This document shows positions 18,305-27,108 of a DNA stretch of 64,000 nt, one piece after another. The translations under genes and the position numbers were made by a program. Numbering within the stretch: the first letter of the stretch is position 1; every line of letters starts with the position of its first letter. The stretch covers positions 806,001 through 870,000 of the forward strand of contig CANNFQ010000001.1 in assembly GCA_947503925.1 (NCBI GenBank), written 5' to 3'. Below the pieces are notes generated by a model that ran no database searches, was not told the DNA's origin, and saw nothing but the letters and a program-made list of their open reading frames with translations. Source of the DNA: an uncultured Paracoccaceae bacterium. GTDB taxonomy: Bacteria; Pseudomonadota; Alphaproteobacteria; Rhodobacterales; Rhodobacteraceae.

Positions 18305-18332
18305 TGCACCATTCCTGCACCGAACGTGCACC
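18305..18332 (+). promoter_or_regulatory. Triple TGCACC direct repeat with 11-bp phasing (candidate operator)
   Basis: Three identical TGCACC hexamers lie at 18305-18310, 18316-18321 and 18327-18332, separated by five-base spacers, so each falls on the same face of the helix. Tandem direct repeats one turn apart are how PhoB/OmpR-class winged-helix regulators bind. A TTGAAA -35-like hexamer follows at 18336-18341, giving an activator-type geometry for the gene starting at 18402. The array starts two bases after the kinase stop. Confidence 0.65.
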
Positions 18333-18401
18333 GCTTTGAAATAGTGCGGGCGCGACAGGTCGATTAGTTTCACTGCGAAACGAACCTATTGGAGAATTCA
18401 T

Positions 18402-19454
18402 ATGTTGTTTTTCTACAAGCACGGTCTTGCTGCCGCAATTGTTATGGCGACCCCCGTTGCAGCTTGGGCCAACCCGGCAGATCGCTACCTTGACGCCCAC
18501 AAGGCCTATGTCAATGAATCGTGCCCGATCGGAGCCAATGACATTCAACACTTCGTATATTTCGCCCGCGACCGCGAGGCGATCCATGATCACGCCTTAT
18601 TGGCGTCGGATCGTTTTGGTGGCGCGCAGATCATGTACCCGTGGCGTCAGCTTGAAACAGAAGAAGGGGTCTATGACTTCTCGACCATACGTGCCGATCT
18701 CGACTACCTTTCTGGCCACGGAAAAAAGCTGTTCATCCAGTTGCAGGATGCATCCTTCTATGTCGCGAACCAGCCGATTCCGCGTTACCTGATGACCGAT
18801 GAATACGGTGGAGGCGCGACTTATCAATATTCCGACGCAGGCGAGCCCCAAGGATGGGTCGCCAAGCGTTGGAATCCGCAATTGCGCGAACGCTTCGCGG
18901 CCCTGCTAGTGGCGCTGGGAGAAGAGTTCGATGGCCAAATCGAGGGCATCAATCTTCAGGAATCGGCTATTGGGGTTTCTGAGGAAACCGATCCCAGCTT
19001 CTCGCCGGCGCTTTACGCCGATGGCCTAAAGGCCAACATGCGAGCGCTCAAGGACGCCTTTCCCAACAGCACGACGATGCAATACGCCAACTTCATGCCT
19101 GGCGAATGGTTGCCTTGGGAAGACGAAGGCTATTTGCGCAGTCTTTACGATTTTGGTGAAGAAATTGGCGTTGGTCTGGGTTCGCCAGATCTCTTGCCAC
19201 AGCGCAAGGGGCAACTGAACCACGCACTTGCCATGATGCACGAAAACACATTCACAGCGCCCTTGGGCATTGCCATTCAAGACGGGAACTACTTAGGTCG
19301 GACGGACGACAATGAAACGGTGGGTGACCGCGTTAATATCGTACCGATGCTACACGCCTTTGCCGACGACTTCCTAAGTGTCGACTATATGTTCTGGGTC
19401 AATCAGAAACCTTATTTTGAAGAAGATGTTCTGACCTGCCTGACCGGCAACTGA
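18402..19454 (+). CDS. Secreted TIM-barrel glycoside-hydrolase-like protein
   Basis: 350 residues with a Sec signal peptide cleaved near AWA/NP (residue 22). The mature part reads as a (beta/alpha)8 barrel of the GH-A type: the block FGGAQIMYPWRQLETEEGVYDF resembles the start of GH42/GH5-like barrels, and GKKLFIQLQDASFY and EGINLQESAIG provide the beta-4 strand with a candidate acid/base Glu; a second acid probably lies in GIAIQDGNY or nearby, which lacks an obvious Glu nucleophile, so activity is uncertain. An AGAATT-type weak ribosome site. Downstream of and probably controlled by the two-component system. Confidence 0.65.
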   Translation: MLFFYKHGLAAAIVMATPVAAWANPADRYLDAHKAYVNESCPIGANDIQHFVYFARDREAIHDHALLASDRFGGAQIMYPWRQLETEEGVYDFSTIRADLDYLSGHGKKLFIQLQDASFYVANQPIPRYLMTDEYGGGATYQYSDAGEPQGWVAKRWNPQLRERFAALLVALGEEFDGQIEGINLQESAIGVSEETDPSFSPALYADGLKANMRALKDAFPNSTTMQYANFMPGEWLPWEDEGYLRSLYDFGEEIGVGLGSPDLLPQRKGQLNHALAMMHENTFTAPLGIAIQDGNYLGRTDDNETVGDRVNIVPMLHAFADDFLSVDYMFWVNQKPYFEEDVLTCLTGN

Positions 19455-19633
19455 TCAAGACACGTACCAGCGGTACTCAGCCAAAAGCCGCCGGGCAAGT
19501 GGGTACTTGCCAGTTCGGCGCAACGCTTTCTTGCCCAACCGCCGAAATCTGCCGTTGGCTCACAAATGAGAAAGTTGTTTTTTGGCCGCTATTTGTGTAC
19601 TGTCGATCAAGTTTCGCGGCCAAAGGTTTGATT

Positions 19634-19912
19634 GTCTGGTTTCTCCGCTGCATGTCAGCACATATCGCTTCGCGCTTGCCTCCATTTTCGCGCTACGAGC
19701 GTGCGCCGCATGAGATCCCAATTTATTGTGTGGGCTCTTCAGTAGCCTTCGATGCCTGTTGCACAGGTGGCTCACTTCCGGGTTTGCTCGCTTTCGATGC
19801 GCTTTGCCTGGATTGGTAAGACGCGGGACAAACCGGTCTTATGCACGTGCGCCTATTGCTAGCGCAGCATTTGCTCGCGCGTGCGGCATGCTTGTCGCCG
19901 CCTTGCAGGACG
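19634..19912 (+). repeat. Diverged dispersed intergenic repeat, copy A
   Basis: Its first part (19634-19830) aligns with 30022-30217: shared phrases include ATTTTCGCGCT, CGAGCG, AATTTA, GGGCTCTTCAG and CCTTCG in the same order and spacing, then GCGGGAC at the far end. Its last part (19821-19912) aligns with 15589-15680. No ORF, transposase or terminal inverted repeat is visible. Confidence 0.55.
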
Positions 19913-20015
19913 TATCGCTAAAGTGGCCATTCAATCTAGGTTTTTTATGTCAAACCCAAACTAAACAACTAAAGTCGTTTCTTCGGATTGCAGGCTAATA
20001 TGGCTAGACTTGAGA

Positions 20016-20039
20016 GCCACCCATCCAAGGATGGCTGGC
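20016..20039 (-). terminator. Strong hairpin downstream of the small lipoprotein gene
   Basis: GCCAC-CCATCC and GGATGG-CTGGC pair with one mismatch around a two-base centre. It lies about 40 bases beyond the stop of the minus-strand lipoprotein gene (20081). No clear T-tract on either side, so the terminator role is tentative. Confidence 0.4.
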
Positions 20040-20080
20040 CGTCAAATATTGCTTGTCTTTGTGGTTATCGGCCTTGAAAT

Positions 20081-20434
20081 CTAGTCAATGTTGTAGATGG
20101 TCCCATTGATTGCCGCCTTATCGGCCTCAATAGCCAAACTCTGACAAGCCGATCCCGCCATTGCTTCCGGACTAATGAGTGTACGACACCACTTACCATT
20201 TCGTATCGACCACGTTCCCAGAATAGCCGCGCCGTTAGCAGCAGAGCCGGACAGCCTCCCGTCCGCACCAACATTAATTCGATTTGCGCCAAGCGTAAGA
20301 GTTCTTCCAGACAGTGCAACCGATAGTGCGGCATCACTCTCTGATGTAAATGAGCCCTTAGGGCTTGTGTCGTGGTTGATTTCACAAGCCCCCAATGATC
20401 CAATTGTGGCAACTAAGAAGATAATTTTTTTCAC
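20081..20434 (-). CDS. Small secreted lipoprotein of unknown function
   Basis: 117 residues. Signal peptide with a lipobox LGAC, lipidated Cys at residue 17, so it should be anchored in the outer or inner membrane facing the periplasm. The mature part is a small beta-rich domain (LSVALSGRTLTLGANRINVGADG, GTWSIRNGKWCRT) with two further cysteines that could pair. No family recognised. The gene is isolated, 176 bases downstream of a beta-lactamase-like gene on the same strand. Confidence 0.72.
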   Translation of the reverse strand: MKKIIFLVATIGSLGACEINHDTSPKGSFTSESDAALSVALSGRTLTLGANRINVGADGRLSGSAANGAAILGTWSIRNGKWCRTLISPEAMAGSACQSLAIEADKAAINGTIYNID

Positions 20435-20610
20435 AGATTCATTTCCTTTTTTGTTTTGACGAGAACGATGAAGTTCTTTTCGAGATGCAGGCCCAGTGGC
20501 ACCAAGACACCGGCTACTTACCGATCACAGCCGAGGAGTTTCGCCTCGTTCAATGTTCGCGAAGCCGGCTTTGTGATATACACTTCCAGCGTGTCGATGA
20601 TCGGAGCCAA

Positions 20611-21759
20611 TCATTCATCATCAAGACTGCCGAGCAACGAATTCACGGTTGCTTCTGGAGACCCTTCCCCAGTCAAAGCCACTGCAGCGATCGCGTTCTT
20701 GGCTGGAAGGTACACGAGTAGAGCCCGCGCCCCAGGTGCGCCTCCAGAATGCCCGATCAAGAGTTGTGAGCCTGCTTCTGGGGGTAAGTCGTAGGTCATT
20801 ATCCCCAACCCATAAGACATGACATCTGGGAAAGTTGGATATATGGTCTCCAGCATCTTGGCGACGGTCTCTTCAGGTAAGATTTTCCCGCTCATCAGGT
20901 CACGCAAAAGCAACGCCATGCTTTCTGAACTCGCAAGGGCAACTCCCGCGCCACGTGGTTGGCGCACATCCCAAGTTGGCATGTCTGGTTGTTTTGCCGG
21001 CAAGATGACTCCGTCAAGCCTGCTGTTTGGTCCCACCAAGCGAATGTCACGGCCCGCGCTTTGGGCAAGGACAAGATCATGGGCAGCAACGTGATATGGT
21101 TGACCCGTGATCTCCTCAGTTACAGTGCTGAGTAAAATATAATTGGTATTTGAATAGCGGGAGATTTCCCCAGGGCAAGCATACGGGGGATACTCATTGA
21201 TAATACTGAGAACATTCTCCAGATCGAGCTGTAGACCCTCTTTGCGCATTTGCTCGGTCTCATTTGCGCTGAAAAGTCCGGATGTATGGTTCAGTAACAT
21301 CCGAATGGTTATGATATCTCCGTTGGGGACGCCCATGACATAATTCGAAATGGGGTCGCTCAATGACAGCCTACCTTCTTCAACTAACTTTAAAGTGGCT
21401 GTTGAGGTGACGAGCTTGCCGACGCTCGCCCAGTAGTGGATATGCCCTTCGGGCGTACCAGATGTTTGCGTCCATACAGTTCCACCCTTCTGCCAGACGG
21501 AAACGGTTAGACTCTGGGCGCCAGTAGCCTCATTCGCGCCAGAGAAGGCGGCCTGAAGCGCCGTTTTCTCGTCCTCAGTCAGTCCGCTTTCTTGTTGGGG
21601 GTCTATAAGGAAAGTGGCTAGATCTATCGGCGCTCGGAGCGGATCGCCTGAATAGGGTCTGACGGTGTTACAGCTTTCATGGCTTTTGGGGGTTGGTTGG
21701 TCCGTGGCGCAACCCGCACCTAAGGCAAGGGACGCAGTTACCAAGAAACGATACATCAT
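20611..21759 (-). CDS. Serine beta-lactamase-like hydrolase, lipoprotein
   Basis: 382 residues with a lipobox LGAGC (Cys 17). Class C/DD-peptidase-type active-site set: SVGK (S112, K115), Tyr-Ser-Asn (Y202, N204) and HSG (H337-G339) in place of KTG. The HSG version is typical of family S12 esterase/amino-hydrolase relatives rather than true AmpC, so this is more likely an envelope peptidase or esterase than a resistance enzyme. Divergent from the DUF2975 gene. Codon use is less GC-rich than in the core genes. Confidence 0.85.
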   Translation of the reverse strand: MMYRFLVTASLALGAGCATDQPTPKSHESCNTVRPYSGDPLRAPIDLATFLIDPQQESGLTEDEKTALQAAFSGANEATGAQSLTVSVWQKGGTVWTQTSGTPEGHIHYWASVGKLVTSTATLKLVEEGRLSLSDPISNYVMGVPNGDIITIRMLLNHTSGLFSANETEQMRKEGLQLDLENVLSIINEYPPYACPGEISRYSNTNYILLSTVTEEITGQPYHVAAHDLVLAQSAGRDIRLVGPNSRLDGVILPAKQPDMPTWDVRQPRGAGVALASSESMALLLRDLMSGKILPEETVAKMLETIYPTFPDVMSYGLGIMTYDLPPEAGSQLLIGHSGGAPGARALLVYLPAKNAIAAVALTGEGSPEATVNSLLGSLDDE

Positions 21760-21908
21760 AGGCTAAGGTCTCTCCGAAAAAATTCTACGTGAGAAAGTTA
21801 CGATTGCGCGGCTTTTTGAATTTCTGCTTATCAATGATTCATTATTGTCTTGCAATAATTATTTTACATTTTATGATGTTTCATGACGTATCTAGCCAGG
21901 ACGACTTT

Positions 21909-22442
21909 ATGCCTTCACAAAAAACATCACTTATTCGCCATGCTAAACTCGCAGCGTGGGCCTGCCGTTTCACAGCTGTTGCGATTCCAGCCTTGCTCTT
22001 TGCAGCTTGGTATCTGGGGACAGCTCAGCTAGTTCTGTTCGCTCGTCTGGACAGCGAGGCAATCCGCTCGTTGGGTATGTTCAAGACTGGACTTGCAATG
22101 CTCTTGAGTCTTTTGCCGGTGCTGGCCCTTGCGCGATCGCTGTTTCATGTCGCAACTTGCTTTGATTGTTTTGCTGGTACGGAATGGTTTGGGTCCACTC
22201 TGCCTTTGGCTCTTGGCAAGGCTGGAAGTTGGCTCATTATTTGTGGCCTATGCGTTTTGGTAGTGCCGACGCTGATTGGGCTTGTTCTAACGTGGGGTGC
22301 AGAAGCAGGTCAGCGCACACTCACCGTTTCTCTTTCAGGCGACGGACTCCTTGCAATCCTATTTGGATCGCTTCTTTGGTCGCTGGATAAGCCATGGGTC
22401 AAGGCCAACGAACTAGCAGCCGATAACGCGCGGTACGTCTAG
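21909..22442 (+). CDS. DUF2975 membrane protein
   Basis: 177 residues from the ATG at 21909, which has an AGGAC ribosome site; the frame is open further upstream to 21789 but that part is not coding-like. Four membrane helices. It matches the DUF2975 family that is regularly encoded with a small YozG-like HTH regulator (yozG/yoaS in Bacillus). The HTH gene starts inside its TAG stop, so the two are coupled. Function unknown. Confidence 0.78.
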   Translation: MPSQKTSLIRHAKLAAWACRFTAVAIPALLFAAWYLGTAQLVLFARLDSEAIRSLGMFKTGLAMLLSLLPVLALARSLFHVATCFDCFAGTEWFGSTLPLALGKAGSWLIICGLCVLVVPTLIGLVLTWGAEAGQRTLTVSLSGDGLLAILFGSLLWSLDKPWVKANELAADNARYV

Positions 22443-22657
22443 TGGAGATTGTCGTACGCCTAGATGTCATGATTGCCCGTCGCAAGGTGTCGTCAAAGGC
22501 GCTTGCTGCCGAAATTGGTATCACGGAGGCCAATCTGTCGCTTCTTAAACGTGGTCATGTGAAGGGCATCAAGTTTGAGACCCTTGCAAAGATTTGCAAA
22601 GCTCTCGATTGCCAACCAGGCGATTTGCTTGAATATGAAGGCAACTCGACCAAGTGA
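22442..22657 (+). CDS. YozG-like Cro/C1-type HTH regulator
   Basis: 71 residues with a GTG start overlapping the previous stop by one base. The whole protein is one XRE-family helix-turn-helix: MIARRKVSSKALAAEIGIT, then NLSLLKRGHVKGIKFETLAKICKALDCQPGDLLEYE. Likely represses its own operon with DUF2975 (inference from the conserved pair). Confidence 0.85.
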   Translation: MEIVVRLDVMIARRKVSSKALAAEIGITEANLSLLKRGHVKGIKFETLAKICKALDCQPGDLLEYEGNSTK

Positions 22658-22799
22658 ATGCTCAAATCTGTCAGACTTGTAGAGTGCTGATACCAAACAA
22701 CTATGCCAAGAACGCTATTGGAGACTTGCGGCTTCCAGTCGGGGAATGGCGTGATTTCAAGGTATGACCTAAACTTCTTTGTCCGTTGTTATGCGCGTG

Positions 22800-23807
22800 T
22801 TATCCCAGCGGGCGATCGTTTGCTCCGAAGCGGTGGAGATGTTCGGGAATCGGGCGCAGCGAAAGTGCATCACCAATACTGCCCAACAGCTTACCATTCT
22901 GGCGCACGATCAACGGTTCTGACGATCCAATTTCAATGAAAAGGAAATGGTCAGAACCCAGATCCTCGGCATGGATGACTTTGCCTTGCCATACCGCGTC
23001 TGCGGCGGTCGTGATGTTGATGTGTTCGGGGCGAATACCAAGCGTTGTACAGTCGAAGTCTTCGGCGAAGCGGTCGGTCAGAAAGTTCATTTTCGGTGAT
23101 CCGATGAATCCTGCCACAAAGAGGGAATTTGGATTTTCGTAAAGCTCGGCAGGCGTACCAACTTGTTCGACCTCACCGTTGCGCAGGACACAGATGCGGT
23201 CGGCGAGAGTCATCGCCTCAACTTGATCGTGGGTGACGTAGACCATGGTGACGTCTGTCATATCATGGTGCAGCTTTGCGATCTCGAGGCGGGTTTGCAC
23301 GCGCAGGGCTGCGTCAAGGTTGGACAGCGGCTCATCAAACAGGAAGACACGCGGGTCACGAACAATCGCCCGCCCGATTGCAACACGCTGTCGCTGACCA
23401 CCCGACAGTTGTTTGGGCAAACGTTCCAGAAGGTGATCAATCTGAAGAAGCTCTGCGGCGCTGCGCACGCGGGTATCCATTTCGGCCTTGGTCGTCTGGG
23501 CCAATTTCATGCCAAAGGCCATGTTTTCATAGACAGTCATATGCGGATAAAGGGCATAAGATTGGAACACCATCGCGATGCCACGCTTGGAGGGCACCAA
23601 ATTGTTCACCTCTTCGCCATCAAACAACAGCTGACCGGACGAGATCTGTTCCAGCCCTGAGATCAACCGCAAAAGGGTAGACTTGCCGCAGCCTGACGGG
23701 CCAACAAAGACCATGAATTCGCCCTTCTTGATCTCGAGGTCGATACCTTTGATCACCTCAAGTGCGCCAAAGGATTTGCTGAGTGATTTCAGTTGGATAT
23801 GTGCCAT
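22800..23807 (-). CDS. Sugar ABC transporter ATP-binding protein, MalK/UgpC type
   Basis: 335 residues. Walker A GPSGCGKST near residue 36, signature LSGGQ near 134, Walker B VFLFDEP near 155, and a C-terminal TOBE regulatory domain from about 235 (LGIRPEHI). ATPase of a carbohydrate uptake-1 importer. It is last in the minus-strand operon: binding protein, two permeases, ATPase. Most like the AglK/ThuK alpha-glucoside ATPases. Confidence 0.92.
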   Translation of the reverse strand: MAHIQLKSLSKSFGALEVIKGIDLEIKKGEFMVFVGPSGCGKSTLLRLISGLEQISSGQLLFDGEEVNNLVPSKRGIAMVFQSYALYPHMTVYENMAFGMKLAQTTKAEMDTRVRSAAELLQIDHLLERLPKQLSGGQRQRVAIGRAIVRDPRVFLFDEPLSNLDAALRVQTRLEIAKLHHDMTDVTMVYVTHDQVEAMTLADRICVLRNGEVEQVGTPAELYENPNSLFVAGFIGSPKMNFLTDRFAEDFDCTTLGIRPEHINITTAADAVWQGKVIHAEDLGSDHFLFIEIGSSEPLIVRQNGKLLGSIGDALSLRPIPEHLHRFGANDRPLG

Positions 23808-23819
23808 ACGCTGTTTCGC

Positions 23820-24650
23820 TTACCCTTTGACGCCGCCAGCCGTCAGGCCAGCCACGATTTTGCGTTGAAAAATAAGAACCAGAATGATCAGGGGGATGGT
23901 GACGATGACGCTTGCCGCCATGATCGCGCCCCACGGCACCTCTTGCGAGCTGGCACCGGATAACAGGGCGATGGCAACAGGCACGGTGCGTTCTGTTTCT
24001 GAGATCGTGAAGGTGAGCGCGAACAGAAATTCGTTCCATGCCCCGATAAATGCAAGCAGGCCTGTCGTGACCATTGCAGGCCAAAGCAGCGGTAGAAACA
24101 CCTTGGTGATCACGATCCACGGCGTTGCTCCGTCTACGATTGCGGCCTCTTCGATTTCAATCGGCAATTCACGCATGAAGGTTGTCAGGACCCAGACCGT
24201 GAAGGGCAGCGTGAAGATCGTGTAGCTGAGCACGAGCGCCCAAGGTTTGTTGTAGATGCCTAAAATATTGATCAGTTCGTACAGGCCTGAAAGCACCGCG
24301 ATTTGGGGAAACATCGACACGCCCAAGATCGTCATCAGCAACAGTCCGCGCCCCCGAAAGGTCACCCGAGCCAGCGCATAAGACGCGGTGACCGCCAGCA
24401 GCAAGGCAAACCCGACCGTGACGGCAGCGATGAACACTGAATTGGCAAAAGACCGCAGGAAACTGCGTTGCGACAACACGTTCTTGTAGTTTTCCAGCGA
24501 AAATGACTCTGGGAAAAAGTTTGGTTTGAATAGGGCTGTACCAGATTCAAAGCTGGTAATTATTGCGTAGTAGAACGGATAAATCGAGATCGTGACGATC
24601 AGAACAACACCCATATAAAAAAGGATATTTCCAAATACTGTACGTTCCAT
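23820..24650 (-). CDS. Sugar ABC transporter permease, MalG type
   Basis: 276 residues, six membrane helices. The EAA coupling loop is EEAAIVDGATPWIVITKVFLPL near residue 165. Its start overlaps the stop of the partner permease by one base, and 12 bases separate it from the ATPase gene. Confidence 0.92.
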   Translation of the reverse strand: MERTVFGNILFYMGVVLIVTISIYPFYYAIITSFESGTALFKPNFFPESFSLENYKNVLSQRSFLRSFANSVFIAAVTVGFALLLAVTASYALARVTFRGRGLLLMTILGVSMFPQIAVLSGLYELINILGIYNKPWALVLSYTIFTLPFTVWVLTTFMRELPIEIEEAAIVDGATPWIVITKVFLPLLWPAMVTTGLLAFIGAWNEFLFALTFTISETERTVPVAIALLSGASSQEVPWGAIMAASVIVTIPLIILVLIFQRKIVAGLTAGGVKG

Positions 24651-25645
24651 CAGCGGGTTGCTCCCGTCAGGTTCACGCGGCCCAATTTGATGTAGAGCAG
24701 CACGAACAGGGTGATAATCACGAACAGCAGTGTCGACATGGCGGAGCCTTCGCCGTAGTCGCCGAACTGCTGGATCTCGCGGTAGCTGAGGACGGACATT
24801 GTTACGGTTGCGTCCGATTGGGGTGTCAGCAGGTAGATCAGATCAAAGATGCGCAAGGCATCCAATGCGCGGAAGATCACGGCGACCATCAGTGCGGGCT
24901 TGATCATCGGCAGGGTCACGCGGAAGAAGACTTTAACGGGGTGGATGCCGTCCAGTTTTGCTGCCTCGTACATGTCACGGGGGATCATCTGAAGACCTGC
25001 AAGTATCAGCAGCGCCATGAAGGGTGTGGTTTTCCATACGTCGACGATCAACACCGCAAGCATTGCAGTGTCAGAGGATGCAGTCCAAGCAATCGGTTTG
25101 TCGATCAGCCCGACACCCATCATCATATAATTTATCACGCCGAACTGGTCGTTCAACATCCAGCCCCACATGCGTGCGGACACCACTGTGGGGATCGCCC
25201 AAGGGATCAAGATGGCCGCGCGGACAAGCCCGCGGCCTTTGAATTCCATGTTCAGGACAAGGGCGACAAGCAGGCCAAAGAACGCTTCGAGCGAAACTGA
25301 AACCACCGAAAAGCGGATCGTGTTCCACACCGCGTTCCACCAATCTGCATCGACAAGAACACCGCGCCAGCGCACCTCGCCATTCGAACGCAAGCGCCGT
25401 TCCAGATAATTATCAAAGCCAACCCACTGCGACTGCCCGTTGAACAGCGTCTCCGCGGTGGCATCGGTGAACGAAAAGCTGATCGATCGAAACAGGGGCC
25501 ATGCGGCGACCAGCAGCAGCATGATCAGCATCGGCAGCAGGAAGACATAGGCCGCCCGCACCCGTTGCTGTTGCAGGTTCAGTTGCCGACGAAGGGGTTT
25601 GCCCTTCGTAGATGGATGTAATGTAGGCATGTCCCCTCCCGTCAC
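24650..25645 (-). CDS. Sugar ABC transporter permease, MalF type
   Basis: 331 residues; the ATG used may be a few codons late (an internal Met at residue 6 also fits). Six membrane helices with the EAA loop YEAAKLDGIHPVKVFFRVTLPM near residue 232. Forms the heterodimeric pore with the MalG-type protein. The 76-base gap from the binding-protein gene allows a stabilising structure, as is usual behind binding proteins. Confidence 0.9.
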   Translation of the reverse strand: MTGGDMPTLHPSTKGKPLRRQLNLQQQRVRAAYVFLLPMLIMLLLVAAWPLFRSISFSFTDATAETLFNGQSQWVGFDNYLERRLRSNGEVRWRGVLVDADWWNAVWNTIRFSVVSVSLEAFFGLLVALVLNMEFKGRGLVRAAILIPWAIPTVVSARMWGWMLNDQFGVINYMMMGVGLIDKPIAWTASSDTAMLAVLIVDVWKTTPFMALLILAGLQMIPRDMYEAAKLDGIHPVKVFFRVTLPMIKPALMVAVIFRALDALRIFDLIYLLTPQSDATVTMSVLSYREIQQFGDYGEGSAMSTLLFVIITLFVLLYIKLGRVNLTGATR

Positions 25646-25721
25646 TTGCTGGCCGCTGACGTTGCGGGATCAGCAAGGTGTTGGCGCCGGTCGATGATCC
25701 GACGCGGCGCCAACGGTTGCT

Positions 25722-26996
25722 TTAGTCTTCCAGCAGGTCTTCGAGATCGACCTCGAGTTCGGCTAGTGCCGTCGCAGCATCTTCGTCACCGGACAAAACC
25801 GAATGTACCGCCGAGAAGAACAGTGTCGAGACTTCGTTGTAGTCCTGACGCGTGGGCGCAGACGGGCGCGGTACAGCTTGCAGGAACACATCTTTCCATT
25901 GCGGGATGATGGGCTGTTGTTCAGCAATATCCGCGTCTTCATACAAGCTCACGATTGTTGGCAAGTTGGACTCGTTCAGGGCGAGCTGCTTTTGCGCCTC
26001 CTCGGATGCCAGATAGACTGCAAGGCTGATCGCGGCCTCTTGGTTGTCCGAATATTTGGACACAGCCACATTCCATCCACCCAAAGTCGCGGCGGACATG
26101 TCATGGCCCTGACCAGTTGGCAGGGTTGCAACACCGAACAACCCCTTCACGGCTGAATCGTCTCCGTTCCCAAGACCGTATGCGTAAGGCCAGTTGCGCA
26201 TGAATACCGCGTTACCCGTTTGCCAGACACCGCGCGCCTCTTCTTCCTGATAGGCCAGCACGCCTTCGGGAGAAATTGTCCCAGGCCATTGTGCGACAAG
26301 TTCAAGTGCGGCAACCGCGTTGGGGTTGTTGATTGAAATCGCGCCGTCTGCTTCGATGATCTGACCGCCGCCGGATGATTTGACCCACTCCAGCGCGTTA
26401 CAAGTCAGGCCCTCGTAGGAATTTCCCTGCCACACGAATCCCCACAGATCCGATTGCCCTTCGGCGCGTTCCGCGTCTTGGATCATCTGGGCCGTAACAG
26501 TCAGTTCTTCCCATGTGGTAGGAACAGTTGCGCCGTGCTTTTCCAGAAGGTCGCTGCGATAGTAAAGCGCGGGCGCATCAGTATAGATTGGCAGTGCAAC
26601 AAGACTGCCGTCAACGGTTTGGGATTCAATGATAGAAGGGAAGTGACGTTCAACAAGATCACCCGCAGCATCCCGCAAATCGACAAAGTGGTCGGCCAGT
26701 TGCGGGGCCCAAATGACGTCTGTTTGGTAAATGTCGACGTCACTGTTTCCCGCAGCCAGCCATAGACGGTATTGACCGAACTGATCGGTCGTTGAAGACG
26801 GCATTGGCACCAAAGTTACGGTGTGGCCTGTTGCTTCTTCCCATGGGGCAACGAGGGCTGCAAAATTCTCAACTGCGGCACCGGTCGCACCAGAGACATA
26901 CGTGATCTCGTCGGCGTGAGCTATGGATGCTGTTAATGATAACGCTGCAACTGCAGCAGTGCCCCTGAGGTTCATATTCTTGACGATCTGAAACAT
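25722..26996 (-). CDS. Sugar ABC transporter substrate-binding protein
   Basis: 424 residues. Sec signal peptide cleaved near AHA/DEI. Family 1 extracellular binding protein: TYVSGATGAAVENFAALVAPWEEATGHTVTLVPMPSS is the N-terminal lobe, with GLFGVATLPTG and LGGWNVAVSKYSDNQEAA in the ligand-binding region. Close in type to trehalose/maltose binding proteins (ThuE/AglE). First gene of the operon, downstream of a LysR gene. The divergent GH13 enzyme indicates an alpha-linked glucoside as ligand. Confidence 0.9.
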   Translation of the reverse strand: MFQIVKNMNLRGTAAVAALSLTASIAHADEITYVSGATGAAVENFAALVAPWEEATGHTVTLVPMPSSTTDQFGQYRLWLAAGNSDVDIYQTDVIWAPQLADHFVDLRDAAGDLVERHFPSIIESQTVDGSLVALPIYTDAPALYYRSDLLEKHGATVPTTWEELTVTAQMIQDAERAEGQSDLWGFVWQGNSYEGLTCNALEWVKSSGGGQIIEADGAISINNPNAVAALELVAQWPGTISPEGVLAYQEEEARGVWQTGNAVFMRNWPYAYGLGNGDDSAVKGLFGVATLPTGQGHDMSAATLGGWNVAVSKYSDNQEAAISLAVYLASEEAQKQLALNESNLPTIVSLYEDADIAEQQPIIPQWKDVFLQAVPRPSAPTRQDYNEVSTLFFSAVHSVLSGDEDAATALAELEVDLEDLLED

Positions 26997-27073
26997 AGGT
27001 TCCTCCCAGAATGTTCACGGCCACATCTTGATTGAGGGCCTTGAGCAAAGATGAAGGAGATCAAAACATTAAT

Positions 27074-27092
27074 AAAATACGATTTTGTCGTA
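27074..27092. promoter_or_regulatory. Palindromic operator candidate upstream of the sugar ABC operon
   Basis: AAAA followed by TACGA-N5-TCGTA, a perfect five-base inverted repeat, 78-96 bases upstream of the binding-protein start and 17 bases beyond the LysR stop. It matches a second site at 28114-28133 in front of the alpha-glucosidase gene. Confidence 0.5.
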
Positions 27093-27108
27093 ATATGATA
27101 GGTTTTAT

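Larger units (their letters stand above)
19455..20080. other. Intergenic region holding a dispersed repeat
   Basis: 626 bases with no convincing gene. Contains repeat copy A (19634-19912) and a strong hairpin (20016-20039). Short frames here have no coding signature. Confidence 0.45.
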
